Source: Acidimicrobiia bacterium
Lineage (GTDB): Bacteria; Actinomycetota; Acidimicrobiia; Spongiisociales; Spongiisociaceae
Length of the DNA: 63,784 bases
Reading direction: 5' to 3'
NCBI GenBank assembly: GCA_022827785.1
Contig: JAJEIM010000007.1
Location: 1-63,784, forward strand
Shown: positions 9,049-18,181 of the stretch, piece after piece
How positions within the stretch are numbered: the first letter of the stretch is position 1
How the letters are laid out: every line of letters begins with the position of its first letter
Position numbers and translations under genes: made by a program
The notes under the pieces: model-generated
What the model saw: the letters and a program-made list of their open reading frames with translations, nothing else
The model's database searches: none
Told to the model about the DNA's origin: nothing

Positions 9049-9055
9049 GTGGGCT

Positions 9056-11197
9056 ATGGAACGCGACCCTGGTGTTCCCGAAGCCGATCCGGTCCTCACG
9101 TCGCAGCCCTGGCCGGGCTTCGCGCTCCTGGGCGTGGTGGCGGCGGGCGCCGCTCTTGCCGCTTCGGAGCTGGTAGCGGGCATCTTCCTGTCCGCCCCGT
9201 CGCTGGTGCGCACCATCGGCCAGCGGGTCATCGACATCACGCCCGTGCCGATCGTGGACTGGGCGATCAGGATGTTCGGGACCAACGACAAGCTGGTGCT
9301 GGTCATAGGGATCGTCCTGGTTTCGCTCGGGATCGGCGCCCTTCTCGGCATGCTGGCCAGGGAGCGCCCTGGTCTGGCCTCGACTGGATTCGTGGCGTTC
9401 GGCGCGGTCGGGTTCGTGGTGGGGCTGACCGATCCTCTGGCGGGGGTGGTTCTCACCTTGGCGGCCGCGGTGGCTGCGGCGGGAATGGGGGTCGGCGTGC
9501 TGCTGGGGCTCCGCTACCTGCTGCTGCGCTCGGCCGGGCCGGCGGACGGCGCCGTCACCGGGTCGCGGCGAGCATTCGTCACCGCAGCGGCTGCGGTAAT
9601 GGTGGTGGCGGTGGGCCAGGCTCTCCTCGGTCGTTACTTCGCCAACCGGGCCGGGTCGGCCGCAGTCGGGCGGGAGCAGGTGACGCTCCCCACCGCATTC
9701 CCTACAGCGGAGCCCGCTGCTACCCCGTCAGCGGACGGCGTCTCCGAAGCCACCGTGCCGGAGTTCGAGCCCATCGAGACCACCGTCCCGGAGTTCGAGC
9801 CCATCGAACCTGATTTCCTGCCAACCGACACCCCCGAAGCGGCCGGGACCGTCCCGGCAGCGGCGGAGACCACGCAGCCGGCCGAGACCGCCCCGACCAC
9901 CCGGCCAGCGACCACGGAAACGACCCAAGCACCCGAGACCACCACCACCCAGCCCGCTAGCACCGAAACGACCCATGCGCCCGAATCGACCACCACGACC
10001 GAGCCCACCCAGACGGAGACCACGCAGCCCGCCGAGACCACCACCACCCAAGCCACCGAGACGGAGACAACCCAGGCACCCGAGACCACCACCACCCAGG
10101 CCCCCCAGACAACTACAACCACCCAGGCACCCGAGACGACTACCACAACCCAGGCGCCCCAGACGACCACCACCCAGGCACCCGAGACGACTACAACCAC
10201 CCAGGCACCCCAGACGACCACCACCCAGGCGCCCACCACAACCACCACCCAGCCCACCGCTGCGCCGAGGGTCTCGGGAGTGGCTGCACCGACGTCCGCC
10301 CATATCGCACAGGTTGACGGCGTGTCCGAGCTGATCACCCCCAACGACGAGTTCTACGTAGTCGACACGGCGATCGGTGTTCCCCAGGTCGATCATCGAA
10401 CCTGGACTCTCTCCTTCACCGGACGGGCGGACAACCCCTTCAGCGTTACCTACGACGAGTTGCTGGCCATGCCGCTGGTGGAGCGCTACATCACGCTCTG
10501 CTGCGTGTCGAACCAGGTGGGCGGCGATCTGGTGGGCAACGCCAAATGGCTGGGCGTCCCGCTCCGGACCCTGGTCGAGATGGCCGGTGTCCGAAGGGAC
10601 GGCAACCAGCTGGTCGGCCGCTCGGTCGACCGGTTCACGGTCGGATTTCCCACCGCCGCAGTGTTCGACGGTCGCCAGGCTCTGGTGGCGGTGGGGATGA
10701 ACGGCGAGCCGCTGCCGCTCCGGCACGGGTTCCCTGCGCGCCTCGTGGTCTCGGGCCTGTACGGATACGTGTCCGCCACCAAGTGGCTGACCGAGGTGGA
10801 GTTCACCGGATGGAACGACTTCGACGCCTACTGGGTTCCTAGGGGATGGTCCAAGACGGGACCCATCAAGACCCAGTCGCGGATCGACACGCCCCGGGAG
10901 GGGAACATCACGGCCGGGACCAACACCATCGCCGGGGTCGCATGGGCCCAGACCCGGGGCATCTCTAGGGTGCAGGTACGGGTCGACGACGGTGACTGGA
11001 CGAACGCGCACCTTCCCCGGGAGCTGTCCATCGACACCTGGCGACAGTGGTACCTGGACCATGATTTCACTCCCGGCGCCCACAAGATCGCGGTCAGGGC
11101 CACCGACGGCACCGGCAGGACCCAGACCGGCAGTACGCGGCCACCCCGACCCGACGGCGCAACCGGGTACCACACCATCCAGGTACACGCCGCCTGA
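9056..11197 (+). CDS. Membrane-anchored molybdopterin-dependent oxidoreductase (sulfite oxidase/YedY-like) with Thr-rich linker
   Basis: 713 residues in three parts. Residues ~20-200 contain about five hydrophobic helices. Residues ~268-400 are a low-complexity linker of Thr, Gln, Ala, Pro and Glu (TTTTQAPE-like units). From ~420 comes an extracytoplasmic oxidoreductase domain with the molybdenum-ligand cysteine in ITLCCVSNQVGG (near 480), then PLRHGFPARLVV and a C-terminal dimerisation domain of the sulfite oxidase type. The layout suggests a catalytic head held away from the membrane on a flexible stalk. The family includes sulfite oxidases and methionine sulfoxide reductases; the substrate is unknown. 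No haem or partner gene is adjacent. Start fixed by the TAGTCT-N7-ATG arrangement. Confidence 0.85.
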   Translation: MERDPGVPEADPVLTSQPWPGFALLGVVAAGAALAASELVAGIFLSAPSLVRTIGQRVIDITPVPIVDWAIRMFGTNDKLVLVIGIVLVSLGIGALLGMLARERPGLASTGFVAFGAVGFVVGLTDPLAGVVLTLAAAVAAAGMGVGVLLGLRYLLLRSAGPADGAVTGSRRAFVTAAAAVMVVAVGQALLGRYFANRAGSAAVGREQVTLPTAFPTAEPAATPSADGVSEATVPEFEPIETTVPEFEPIEPDFLPTDTPEAAGTVPAAAETTQPAETAPTTRPATTETTQAPETTTTQPASTETTHAPESTTTTEPTQTETTQPAETTTTQATETETTQAPETTTTQAPQTTTTTQAPETTTTTQAPQTTTTQAPETTTTTQAPQTTTTQAPTTTTTQPTAAPRVSGVAAPTSAHIAQVDGVSELITPNDEFYVVDTAIGVPQVDHRTWTLSFTGRADNPFSVTYDELLAMPLVERYITLCCVSNQVGGDLVGNAKWLGVPLRTLVEMAGVRRDGNQLVGRSVDRFTVGFPTAAVFDGRQALVAVGMNGEPLPLRHGFPARLVVSGLYGYVSATKWLTEVEFTGWNDFDAYWVPRGWSKTGPIKTQSRIDTPREGNITAGTNTIAGVAWAQTRGISRVQVRVDDGDWTNAHLPRELSIDTWRQWYLDHDFTPGAHKIAVRATDGTGRTQTGSTRPPRPDGATGYHTIQVHAA
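9860..10260 (+). repeat. Coding tandem repeats in oxidoreductase linker
   Basis: Imperfect direct repeats of 24-33 bp (units containing ACCACCACCCAGGC and near variants) encode TTTTQAP-type blocks. The repetition at DNA level implies recent expansion or contraction by slippage, so linker length probably varies between strains. Confidence 0.8.
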
Positions 11198-11250
11198 CGC
11201 CTCCCCCAACCGGACAGGAGCCAGCAACCATACCCGGCGCCGCGGCTATT

Positions 11251-11285
11251 CTATTGTATTAGCACACTAGTACAATAGTGTGCTA
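11251..11285 (+). promoter_or_regulatory. Overlapping perfect palindromes, probable operator of the his operon
   Basis: Two interlocking perfect inverted repeats are present: CTATTGTA...TACAATAG (11251-11258 / 11271-11278) and TAGCACACTA...TAGTGTGCTA (11260-11269 / 11276-11285). The core CTAGTAC resembles half sites of TrpR operators. It lies 46 bp before a TrpR/YerC-type regulator gene and near plausible -10 sequences (TATTCT at 11248), so it could be the autoregulatory site. Confidence 0.65.
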
Positions 11286-11330
11286 GGATCCAATGATCCC
11301 CGGCAGCCGGCCCCCTTGGAGTCGCAGACT

Positions 11331-11645
11331 ATGAACATGCCCGATCACAACTGGAGAACCGGAAACCTGGACGCTCTGTGCCGCGCTTTGCTCAGCCTCG
11401 AGACGGTTGAAGAGATGGCGCTCTTCCTGCGCGACCTCTGCACCCGCACCGAGATCGAGGGCCTGTCGAGCCGGTGGGAGGTGGCCACAATGCTCGAGTC
11501 CGGCCTCCCCTACCGGCAGGTGTCCGAGCAGACCGGCACCTCCATCACCACCGTGGGCCGCGTCAACGAGTGGCGCCGCTTCGGGACGGGCGGATACCGC
11601 ATCGCGCTGGGCCGGCTCGACACGCCTGGTCACGATGCCCGGTAG
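11331..11645 (+). CDS. TrpR/YerC-family transcriptional regulator
   Basis: 104 residues, all helical in appearance, with family wording LDALCRALLSLETVEEMALFLRDL (split here: LDALCRALLSLETVEEM, then ALFLRDLCT), EIEGLSSRWEVA and a helix-turn-helix of TrpR type at YRQVSEQTGTSITTVGRV near 62-79. TrpR proteins bind palindromic operators, in E. coli with tryptophan as co-repressor. Family YerC proteins are poorly characterised. Here the gene is first in the his operon, overlaps hisG by 11 bp and follows a strong palindrome, so I infer it controls histidine synthesis and itself. The ligand is unknown. A second ATG at 11337 is also possible. Confidence 0.85.
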   Translation: MNMPDHNWRTGNLDALCRALLSLETVEEMALFLRDLCTRTEIEGLSSRWEVATMLESGLPYRQVSEQTGTSITTVGRVNEWRRFGTGGYRIALGRLDTPGHDAR

Positions 11646-12528
11646 GTCGCTCCGCGTCGCGGTACCCAACAAGGGCCGGCTCCGGCAACCCACCATCGCC
11701 CTCCTCAGAGAGGCGGGCCTGTCGTTCGAGCAGAGCGAGCGGGTGCTGTCGGTGAAGGTGCGCAACGCCGGCATCGAGCTCCTCTTCGTCCGGGCCGAGG
11801 ACGTGGTGGATCTGGTCGAGAACGGCGTGGCCGACCTGGGCGTGACCGGGCTCGACCTGCTGGAGGAACTGGCACGGGGGAACGGTTTCGAGCACGTGAC
11901 CACCCTGCTACCGCTCGGCTACGGCCGGTGCTCCCTGACCGTGGCGGTCCCGGTCGACTCGCCGGTCCGGGATCCGGAGGACTTCGGAGACCGGATGACG
12001 GTCGCCACGTCACACCCCAACCTGACCAGGAGGTACTTCTCCAACCTCGGCAGCCGGGTTCTCGTGAAGAGGCTCCGCGGCTCCGTGGAGGTTGCTCCCA
12101 AGCTGGGGTTCGCGAGCGCGGTGGCCGACCTGGTGTCGACGGGAAGCACCATGCTCATCAACGGGCTCCGGCCTGTGGCGACCATCATGCAGAGCGAGGC
12201 GGTGCTCATCGGCGCAGTCGGGGCCCGCGTCCCAGGGCCCGATCAGCGCCGACTCGAGATCGAGACGGTGGTGACGGCGATCGAGTCGGTGCTGGCCGGG
12301 AGGAAGAAGCGCTACCTGTTGCTTAACGCTCCCCTTGAAGCGATGGAGAGGATCACCGCCCTCATCCCGGGCCTCGAGGCGCCCACCGTCATCCCATTGG
12401 CGGAGGACGGCATGGTATCTATCCACTCGGTGGTGGGGCGTGACGAGGTGTGGAACCTGCTGCCCCGGCTCAAGGCGGCCGGGGGACAGGACATCCTGGT
12501 CATACCGATCGGGCAGCTGATCCCGTGA
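11635..12528 (+). CDS. hisG: ATP phosphoribosyltransferase, long form
   Basis: 297 residues; catalyses the first committed step of histidine synthesis, ATP plus PRPP to PR-ATP. The start is the ATG in front of RSLRVAVPNKGRL, inside the end of the regulator gene. Visible are DLGVTGLDLLEE, the PRPP loop DLVSTGSTM and a C-terminal ~75-residue domain, which makes this the long, HisZ-independent type whose last domain normally binds histidine for feedback inhibition. The stop overlaps the hisD GTG. Confidence 0.93.
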   Translation: MPGRSLRVAVPNKGRLRQPTIALLREAGLSFEQSERVLSVKVRNAGIELLFVRAEDVVDLVENGVADLGVTGLDLLEELARGNGFEHVTTLLPLGYGRCSLTVAVPVDSPVRDPEDFGDRMTVATSHPNLTRRYFSNLGSRVLVKRLRGSVEVAPKLGFASAVADLVSTGSTMLINGLRPVATIMQSEAVLIGAVGARVPGPDQRRLEIETVVTAIESVLAGRKKRYLLLNAPLEAMERITALIPGLEAPTVIPLAEDGMVSIHSVVGRDEVWNLLPRLKAAGGQDILVIPIGQLIP

Positions 12529-13868
12529 ACCCTCCCGACTCCCCCCACTTGCTGAGGGTGCGCCGGCTGTCCGGTCTCGACACCCGCGCCCGGCGGCGGA
12601 TACTCGATCGGACGGCCGTACCCGACCCCGGAGTCCGCCAGGCCGTCGCGTCCATCTGCCGGAGGATCAGGCAGGAGGGCGACCGGGCGCTGGCGGAAGC
12701 CGGCGCCTCCTACGGCGGCGGGCGGCCCGATCCCAGGGTGGCGCCGGCCGAGATTGCCGCGGCCCTCGACAATGCCGAACCCGGCGTTCGGGAGGCCCTA
12801 GAACGGGCAATCGACACGGTCCGGCGGCACCACGAGACCCAGAAGCCCACCGCCAGCTCCCACGAGACTGCTCCCGGCGTGCGGATCGACCGGCTCTGGT
12901 CACCTCTCCGCCGGGTAGGGGCATACGTGCCCGGGGGCAAGGCCGGCTACCCGTCCAGCCTGGTCATGACCGTGGTCCCGGGCCAGGTCGCCGGGGTCGC
13001 CGAGATAGCGGTGGCCACCCCCTGTGACGGGAACGGACGGATCGACCCCACCCTGCTGGCGGTGGCCGGGCTGCTGGGCGTGGACGAGATATACGCCATG
13101 GGCGGCGCCCAGGCCATAGCCGCCCTTGCCCACGGCACCGAGAGCATCGCGCCTGTCGACAAGATCGTGGGACCGGGCAACGCCTGGGTGACCGCTGCCA
13201 AGCTCGAGGTGTTCGGCGCCTGTGCCATCGACCTGCCGGCCGGTCCGAGCGAAGTCCTTGTGGTGGCCGACCACACGGCCGACCCTCGCCTCGTGGCCAT
13301 CGACCTGCTCTGCCAGGCCGAGCACGGTCCCGACTCGCCGGCAGTCCTGGTCACCACCGACCCGGGGCTGGCGACCGCGGTGGAGACCGAGATCGTCGCC
13401 CTGTTGCCACTACTCCCCCGGCGGGACATCCTCAAGGCCGCCCTGGCCGACCACGGATGGATCCTCATTGCCGATACCATCGACGATGCGGTGGGTTTCG
13501 CCAACGACTACGCGGCCGAACACGTCTCGGTACTCACCGTCGACGCGCCGGAGACCGCCGCCGGAGTCGTCAACGCCGGGTCGGTGTACGTGGGCCGGTG
13601 GTCACCGGAGTCCGCCGGCGACTATGCCACCGGCGCCAACCACGTGCTACCGACCGGAGGACTGGCCAGGTCGCACGGACCGCTGGGGGTGGCCGACTTC
13701 GGTTCGTGGCGGCAGGTCCAGACGCTGACCAGGGAGGGCCTGGCCGCCATCCGCCCGGTCATCGAGGAACTCGCCGCCGCCGAGGGTCTGGACGCCCACC
13801 GGATGGCTGCCTCCATGCGATTCGACCCGACCACCGTTCGTACCACAACCGACAGCGAGGAGGCCTGA
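12525..13868 (+). CDS. hisD: Histidinol dehydrogenase
   Basis: 447 residues. Oxidises L-histidinol to L-histidine in two NAD-dependent steps with a bound zinc. Family landmarks are YVPGGKAGYPSS, GGAQAIAALA, KIVGPGNAWV, the zinc ligands in LCQAEHGPDS (Gln, His), the Asp in ESAGDYATG and the His in RSHGPLGVADF. The start is GTG at 12525, overlapping the hisG stop as GTGA, which fits translational coupling. It is followed at once by hisB. Confidence 0.94.
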   Translation: MNPPDSPHLLRVRRLSGLDTRARRRILDRTAVPDPGVRQAVASICRRIRQEGDRALAEAGASYGGGRPDPRVAPAEIAAALDNAEPGVREALERAIDTVRRHHETQKPTASSHETAPGVRIDRLWSPLRRVGAYVPGGKAGYPSSLVMTVVPGQVAGVAEIAVATPCDGNGRIDPTLLAVAGLLGVDEIYAMGGAQAIAALAHGTESIAPVDKIVGPGNAWVTAAKLEVFGACAIDLPAGPSEVLVVADHTADPRLVAIDLLCQAEHGPDSPAVLVTTDPGLATAVETEIVALLPLLPRRDILKAALADHGWILIADTIDDAVGFANDYAAEHVSVLTVDAPETAAGVVNAGSVYVGRWSPESAGDYATGANHVLPTGGLARSHGPLGVADFGSWRQVQTLTREGLAAIRPVIEELAAAEGLDAHRMAASMRFDPTTVRTTTDSEEA

Positions 13869-14468
13869 ATGCCCCGCAAAGCCACCTGCCGGCGCAGCAC
13901 CAAGGAGACCCGGGTATCGGTGATGCTCGACCTCGACGGGAGCGGAGACGCCACCGTCCGGACCGGCATCGGTTTCTTCGATCACCTGCTCACCTCATTC
14001 GCCCACCATGCCCTGTTCGACCTGACCGTCACCACGGACGGCGACGTGGAAGTGGACGACCACCACACGGTGGAGGACACCGCCCTGTGCGTGGGCGAGG
14101 CGCTCGGCGCCGCCCTGGGCGACCGCACCGGCATCCACCGTTTCGGCGACGCCCGGGTGCCGATGGACGAGGCCATCGCCGTTGCCACCGTGGACGTGGG
14201 AGGCCGGCCCTACAGCGTTACCGACCTGGAACTGGCCAACCCGGCCATCGGCGCCCTCACCGCCCAGAACATCCCGCACGCCCTGGAGGCCTTCGCCCGC
14301 TCCGCCGGGATCACGATGCACCTGACCGCCTCCGGCCGAAACGATCACCATGTCGCCGAGGCCGCCTTCAAGGCGCTGGCGAGGGCGCTGCGGGCCGCCG
14401 TCTCCCCGGACCCACGCCGCAGCGGCGTGCCCTCCACCAAGGGGATACCGTCCCCGGAGGCCTCATGA
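13869..14468 (+). CDS. hisB: Imidazoleglycerol-phosphate dehydratase
   Basis: 199 residues, the monofunctional form without a histidinol phosphatase domain. Metal-binding repeats GFFDHLLTSFAHH and DDHHTVEDTA are visible in the first half, with SGRNDHHVAEAAFKALA as the second-half counterpart. It starts directly after the hisD stop with GAGGAGG as ribosome binding site and overlaps hisH by 4 bases. No histidinol phosphatase gene lies in the window, so that step must be encoded elsewhere. Confidence 0.94.
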   Translation: MPRKATCRRSTKETRVSVMLDLDGSGDATVRTGIGFFDHLLTSFAHHALFDLTVTTDGDVEVDDHHTVEDTALCVGEALGAALGDRTGIHRFGDARVPMDEAIAVATVDVGGRPYSVTDLELANPAIGALTAQNIPHALEAFARSAGITMHLTASGRNDHHVAEAAFKALARALRAAVSPDPRRSGVPSTKGIPSPEAS

Positions 14469-15121
14469 CCTCTCCGCCCCTGGTGGCGGTGATCGATCAT
14501 GGCGCCGGCAACCTGGTGTCGATCAGCCAGGGTCTGGACCGCGCCGGGGCCAGGGTCGCCGTCGCCACCGGGCCGGCGGACCTGTCCGGCGCCCAAGCGG
14601 TGGTGCTGCCCGGCGTGGGCGCTCCCGGCGCCGCCATGAGCCGGCTGACGGATGAGGGGCTCGTGGAGCCGCTCAAGTCGTGGCAGGGGCCGCTCCTCGG
14701 CATCTGCATCGGCCTGCAGCTGTTCTTCGAGGTGAGCGACGAGGACGGCCAGACGTGCCTGGGCCTGGACCGGGGGCGGGTGCAAGAGCTCGAGGACGCT
14801 CCGCTGCTCCCTCACATCGGATGGAACGACCTGACCTTCCCCGGAAACGGCCGGGGCCGGGACCCGTTGTTCGAAGGCATCGCCCCGGGGGCGACCTTCT
14901 ACTTCGTCCACAGCTACGCGCCCGTCCCCGAGGACCCGACCATCACCATCGCCCGCGCCGAGTACCCCCGTCCGTTCACGGCCGCCGTCCGCAGCGCCCG
15001 CCGGATCGGCGTCCAGTTCCACCCGGAGCGGAGCGGCGACCAGGGCCTCCGGGTCCTGGCCAACTTCGTGGCCGAGGTGGAGGAGTGGTCCAGGCCGGCC
15101 GGCGGTTCCGGGAGGGCCTGA
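14465..15121 (+). CDS. hisH: Imidazole glycerol phosphate synthase, glutaminase subunit
   Basis: 218 residues, class I glutamine amidotransferase. The nucleophile Cys81 sits in [13 protein letters not shown], and the His/Glu of the triad in [12 protein letters not shown] near the C-terminus. It supplies ammonia to HisF for closure of the imidazole ring. The ATG overlaps the hisB stop, and its own stop overlaps the hisF ATG by one base. Confidence 0.93.
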   Translation: MTSPPLVAVIDHGAGNLVSISQGLDRAGARVAVATGPADLSGAQAVVLPGVGAPGAAMSRLTDEGLVEPLKSWQGPLLGICIGLQLFFEVSDEDGQTCLGLDRGRVQELEDAPLLPHIGWNDLTFPGNGRGRDPLFEGIAPGATFYFVHSYAPVPEDPTITIARAEYPRPFTAAVRSARRIGVQFHPERSGDQGLRVLANFVAEVEEWSRPAGGSGRA

Positions 15122-15882
15122 TGGGTCTGCGTACGCGCATCATCGCCTGCCTGGACGTCAAGCACGGACGGGTCGTCAAGGGGGTGAACTTCGTCAACCT
15201 CACCGACGAGGGCGACCCCGTGGAGCTGGCCGGACGCTATGCCCGGGAGGGGATGGACGAGATCGTATACCTCGACATCGCCGCGTCGCCCGAGGGCCGA
15301 TTCGCCTTCCTCGATGTGGTCCATCGCACCGCCGAGAACGTCTTCGTCCCGCTCACGGTGGGTGGAGGGGTGCGGGAGGTGGACGACATGCGCCGGGTGC
15401 TGCGGGCCGGGGCCGACAAGGTGTCGCTGAACACCGCCGCGGTTCGCGACCCCGACCTCCTGGATCGATGTGCTGATGCGTTCGGGAGCCAGTGCGTGGT
15501 GCTCGCAATCGACGCCAAGGCCGTGCCCGGCGGGTCATGGAACGTCTACGTGAACGGCGGGCGCCACGACACCGGACGTGACGCGGTGGAGTGGGCCACC
15601 GAGGGAGTTGCTCGCGGCGCCGGCGAGATCCTGCTGACCTCCATGGACCGGGACGGCACCAACATCGGCTTCGACACCCGGCTGCTGCAGACCATCACCG
15701 GCGCGGTGAACGTACCGGTGATCGCCTCCGGCGGGGCAGGCCGGCCCCACCACTTCGTCGAGGCGGTGGAGGCCGGAGCGTCGGCGGTGCTGGCCGCCTC
15801 CATCTTCCACCGGAGAGAGGTGGAGCTGGGCGAGATCAAGCGGGTGATGAACGAAGCAGGGATACCGGTCCGCCATGTCTGA
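15121..15882 (+). CDS. hisF: Imidazole glycerol phosphate synthase, cyclase subunit
   Basis: 253 residues, beta/alpha barrel. Catalytic Asp12 in [15 protein letters not shown] and the second Asp in [12 protein letters not shown] are present, with phosphate-binding loops TVGGGVRE and ASGGAGRP. It partners the adjacent hisH product and converts PRFAR to imidazole glycerol phosphate and AICAR. The longer frame upstream is antisense-like filler overlapping hisH, so the start is the ATG at 15121. Confidence 0.95.
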   Translation: MGLRTRIIACLDVKHGRVVKGVNFVNLTDEGDPVELAGRYAREGMDEIVYLDIAASPEGRFAFLDVVHRTAENVFVPLTVGGGVREVDDMRRVLRAGADKVSLNTAAVRDPDLLDRCADAFGSQCVVLAIDAKAVPGGSWNVYVNGGRHDTGRDAVEWATEGVARGAGEILLTSMDRDGTNIGFDTRLLQTITGAVNVPVIASGGAGRPHHFVEAVEAGASAVLAASIFHRREVELGEIKRVMNEAGIPVRHV

Positions 15883-16516
15883 GCTGTCCATCGCCTGGGA
15901 CGACCGCGGGCTGGTCCCGGCCATCGTCCAGCATCACCGCACCGCCGAAGTACTGATGATGGCCTGGATGGACCGGGAGGCGCTGAGCCTCACCCTGTCC
16001 AGCGGCCAGGTGCATTTCTGGTCGCGCTCCCGCCGGAAGCTGTGGAAGAAGGGCGAGACCAGCGGCAACACGCTCCGGCTGGTCGAGATCGCCCCGGACT
16101 GCGACCGGGACACGCTGGTGGTCAAGGTCAAGCCGGCCGGACCGGCCTGCCACACCGGACGCCGCACCTGCTTCGAGAACCTCGACGGCAGGGATGCTCC
16201 CGCACCGCAGGGTTTCGCCGACCTGGAACCGCTGTGGCAGACCATCGCCGACCGGATCTCGTCCGCGGCCACCACCGGTTCCCACACCGTCCGCCTGGTG
16301 GAGGGAGGGCCACCCGCCACCGGGCGCAAGCTGATCGAGGAGGCCTCGGAACTGGCCGAGGCCGCTCTCCTCCACCACTCGGGCCGGGCCGATGACCGGC
16401 GGGTGGCTGAGGAAGCGGGAGACGTCATCTACCACCTGCTGGTCCTTCTCGCCGAGCGGGGCATGACCGCCCGAGGAGTGCTGGACGAGTTGGCCTCCCG
16501 CCGCCGGACCTCCTGA
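15875..16516 (+). CDS. hisIE: Phosphoribosyl-AMP cyclohydrolase / phosphoribosyl-ATP pyrophosphatase
   Basis: 213 residues combining two enzymes. Residues 1-~115 are His[31 protein letters not shown], then the zinc cysteines in [16 protein letters not shown]. Residues ~125-213 are His[14 protein letters not shown] and [14 protein letters not shown], the all-alpha NTP pyrophosphatase fold. Such fusions are common in Gram-negative bacteria; many classical actinobacteria keep hisI and hisE separate, so the fusion is mildly unusual for this context. It closes the operon. Confidence 0.93.
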   Translation: MSELSIAWDDRGLVPAIVQHHRTAEVLMMAWMDREALSLTLSSGQVHFWSRSRRKLWKKGETSGNTLRLVEIAPDCDRDTLVVKVKPAGPACHTGRRTCFENLDGRDAPAPQGFADLEPLWQTIADRISSAATTGSHTVRLVEGGPPATGRKLIEEASELAEAALLHHSGRADDRRVAEEAGDVIYHLLVLLAERGMTARGVLDELASRRRTS

Positions 16517-16572
16517 GCCCCCGCGGGGACCCGCGCCGATCCGGCACCCACCTGTAATCCGCAGGGCGCCGG

Positions 16573-16578
16573 TAATCT
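16573..16578 (+). promoter_or_regulatory. -10 element (TAATCT) before SPFH gene
   Basis: TAATCT lies 27 bases before the ATG at 16606, with a purine-rich GAGGGCGTGGGA between them as a ribosome binding site. This marks a new transcription unit after the his operon. Confidence 0.45.
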
Positions 16579-16605
16579 CTGAGCAGTCGAACGAGGGCGT
16601 GGGAC

Positions 16606-17469
16606 ATGATCGAGGAACGTATCCGCAGGGCGCCGTCGGGTGTGCTCGCGCTAGTGATCCTCGTGCTGCTGTTCACCCTCGACGTGTACATGCTGATCCG
16701 AGGCATCATCGACGGGACCCTGTGGCTGATCCTGGTCACGTCGTTGCTGATCCCGATCATCCTCATCCTTATGGGAGGCCTGTTCACGGTTGCCCCCAAC
16801 GAGGCTCGCGTGCTCCAGCTATTCGGAACCTACGTGGGGACGGTCCGCGATACGGGACTCCGGTACGCCAACCCGCTCTACTCGAAGCGCCGTATCTCGG
16901 TTCGGGTCCGCAACTTCGAGACCGAACGGTCGAAGGTCAACGACACCGACGGTAACCCGATCGAGATGGCCGCGGTGGTGGTGTGGAAGGTGGCCGACAC
17001 CGCCGAAGCCAGCTTCGAGGTGGACGACTACGTCAACTTCGTCCACGTCCAGAGCGAGTCGGCGGTGCGCAACCTGGCCACCCGCTACCCGTACGACACG
17101 CAGGCCGAGGGGCAGATCTCGCTGCGCGGCGACACCGAGGAGATCGCCGATCAGCTGAAGACCGAGATCCAGGGCAGGCTCGGCAAGGCGGGGGTGAAGG
17201 TTCTCGAGGCCCGGATCACCCACCTGGCCTACGCGCCGGAGATAGCGTCGGCGATGCTCCAGCGGCAGCAGGCCGGCGCCATCATCGCCGCACGCTCCCA
17301 GATCGTGGAGGGTGCGGTGACCATGGTCGAGATGGCGCTAGAAGGACTGTCCGCCCGCGGCATCGTCGAGCTCGACGAGGAACGCAAGGCGGCGATGGTG
17401 AGCAACCTGCTCGTAGTCCTGTGCGGTGACAAGGCCACCCAACCGGTGCTCAACACCGACACGCTGTAG
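16606..17469 (+). CDS. SPFH (stomatin/prohibitin) domain membrane protein
   Basis: 287 residues. Two hydrophobic segments (about 14-34 and 40-62) are followed by a band-7/SPFH domain beginning [19 protein letters not shown], with [16 protein letters not shown] and the [19 protein letters not shown] segment; a short helical tail follows ([15 protein letters not shown]). SPFH proteins form membrane-associated cages that often hold proteases such as FtsH, or organise lipid domains. No NfeD or protease gene adjoins. It stands between the his and ccm operons without clear functional link to either. Confidence 0.85.
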   Translation: MIEERIRRAPSGVLALVILVLLFTLDVYMLIRGIIDGTLWLILVTSLLIPIILILMGGLFTVAPNEARVLQLFGTYVGTVRDTGLRYANPLYSKRRISVRVRNFETERSKVNDTDGNPIEMAAVVVWKVADTAEASFEVDDYVNFVHVQSESAVRNLATRYPYDTQAEGQISLRGDTEEIADQLKTEIQGRLGKAGVKVLEARITHLAYAPEIASAMLQRQQAGAIIAARSQIVEGAVTMVEMALEGLSARGIVELDEERKAAMVSNLLVVLCGDKATQPVLNTDTL

Positions 17470-17515
17470 CCGATCCGGCCGGACGGCGGCTACCGGCCCC
17501 ATGCGCGCATCGCTC

Positions 17516-17521
17516 TACACT
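17516..17521 (+). promoter_or_regulatory. -10 element (TACACT) of ccm operon
   Basis: TACACT followed by 6 bases and the GTG at 17528; no ribosome binding site. It supports a leaderless start for ccmA and a promoter for the cytochrome c maturation genes. Confidence 0.5.
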
Positions 17522-17527
17522 CCGCGT

Positions 17528-18181
17528 GTGGTTGATCAACCGTTGGTCCGGCTAGTCGATGCCGGATTCGCCACCTCGGGCTCGGTGATCCTGCGAGGCG
17601 TGGACCTGACCGTCGAAGCCGGCGAGATTCTGGGAGTCAGCGGGCCCAACGGGGCCGGCAAGACAACCCTCCTGCGCCTGCTGGCCACACTGCACCGGCT
17701 CACGTCCGGCAGCTGCACCGTGCTGGGGGTGGATAGCTGCGCCCACCACGGAGACCTGGCGTCTGCCCGCCGCCAGATCGCGCTGATCGGCCACTTTCCT
17801 GCGCTATGGCCCGAACTGACCCTCCGGGAGAACGTGGACCTGCCGGCCGGCTTGCGCGGCGACCAGGTCAACGGAGAACCCCTCCGAGCCGTCGGGCTGG
17901 CCGGCGTCGCGGGGTTGAAGGCAGCGCACGCCTCGCTAGGGATGCAGCGCCGGGTGGAGTTGGCTCGCCTGCTCACCTGGACGCCCCGGCTGTTGCTCCT
18001 CGACGAGCCTCATGCGGGCCTGGACGAAGCCACCACGCCGCTGGTCGATCATCTGATCGCGCGGGTAGCCGCTCAGAACGGGGCGGTCGTGCTGGTCACG
18101 CACGACCGGGACCGGGCGGGTTCGCTGCTCACCCGCAGGCTGTCGGTGGCCGCGGGAACCGTCCGCGAGGAATCCGGATGA
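17528..18181 (+). CDS. ccmA: Haem exporter ABC transporter ATP-binding protein
   Basis: 217 residues from GTG 17528; an in-frame ATG at 17501 would add 9 residues but overlaps the promoter element. It is the ATPase of the CcmAB(CD) complex that frees holo-CcmE in System I cytochrome c maturation. Walker A SGPNGAGKTTLLR, a signature region HASLGMQRRVELARLL (degenerate LSxGQ, as usual for CcmA), Walker B RLLLLDEPHAGLD and the switch His in VLVTHDRDR are visible. The stop overlaps the ccmB ATG. Confidence 0.88.
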   Translation: MVDQPLVRLVDAGFATSGSVILRGVDLTVEAGEILGVSGPNGAGKTTLLRLLATLHRLTSGSCTVLGVDSCAHHGDLASARRQIALIGHFPALWPELTLRENVDLPAGLRGDQVNGEPLRAVGLAGVAGLKAAHASLGMQRRVELARLLTWTPRLLLLDEPHAGLDEATTPLVDHLIARVAAQNGAVVLVTHDRDRAGSLLTRRLSVAAGTVREESG

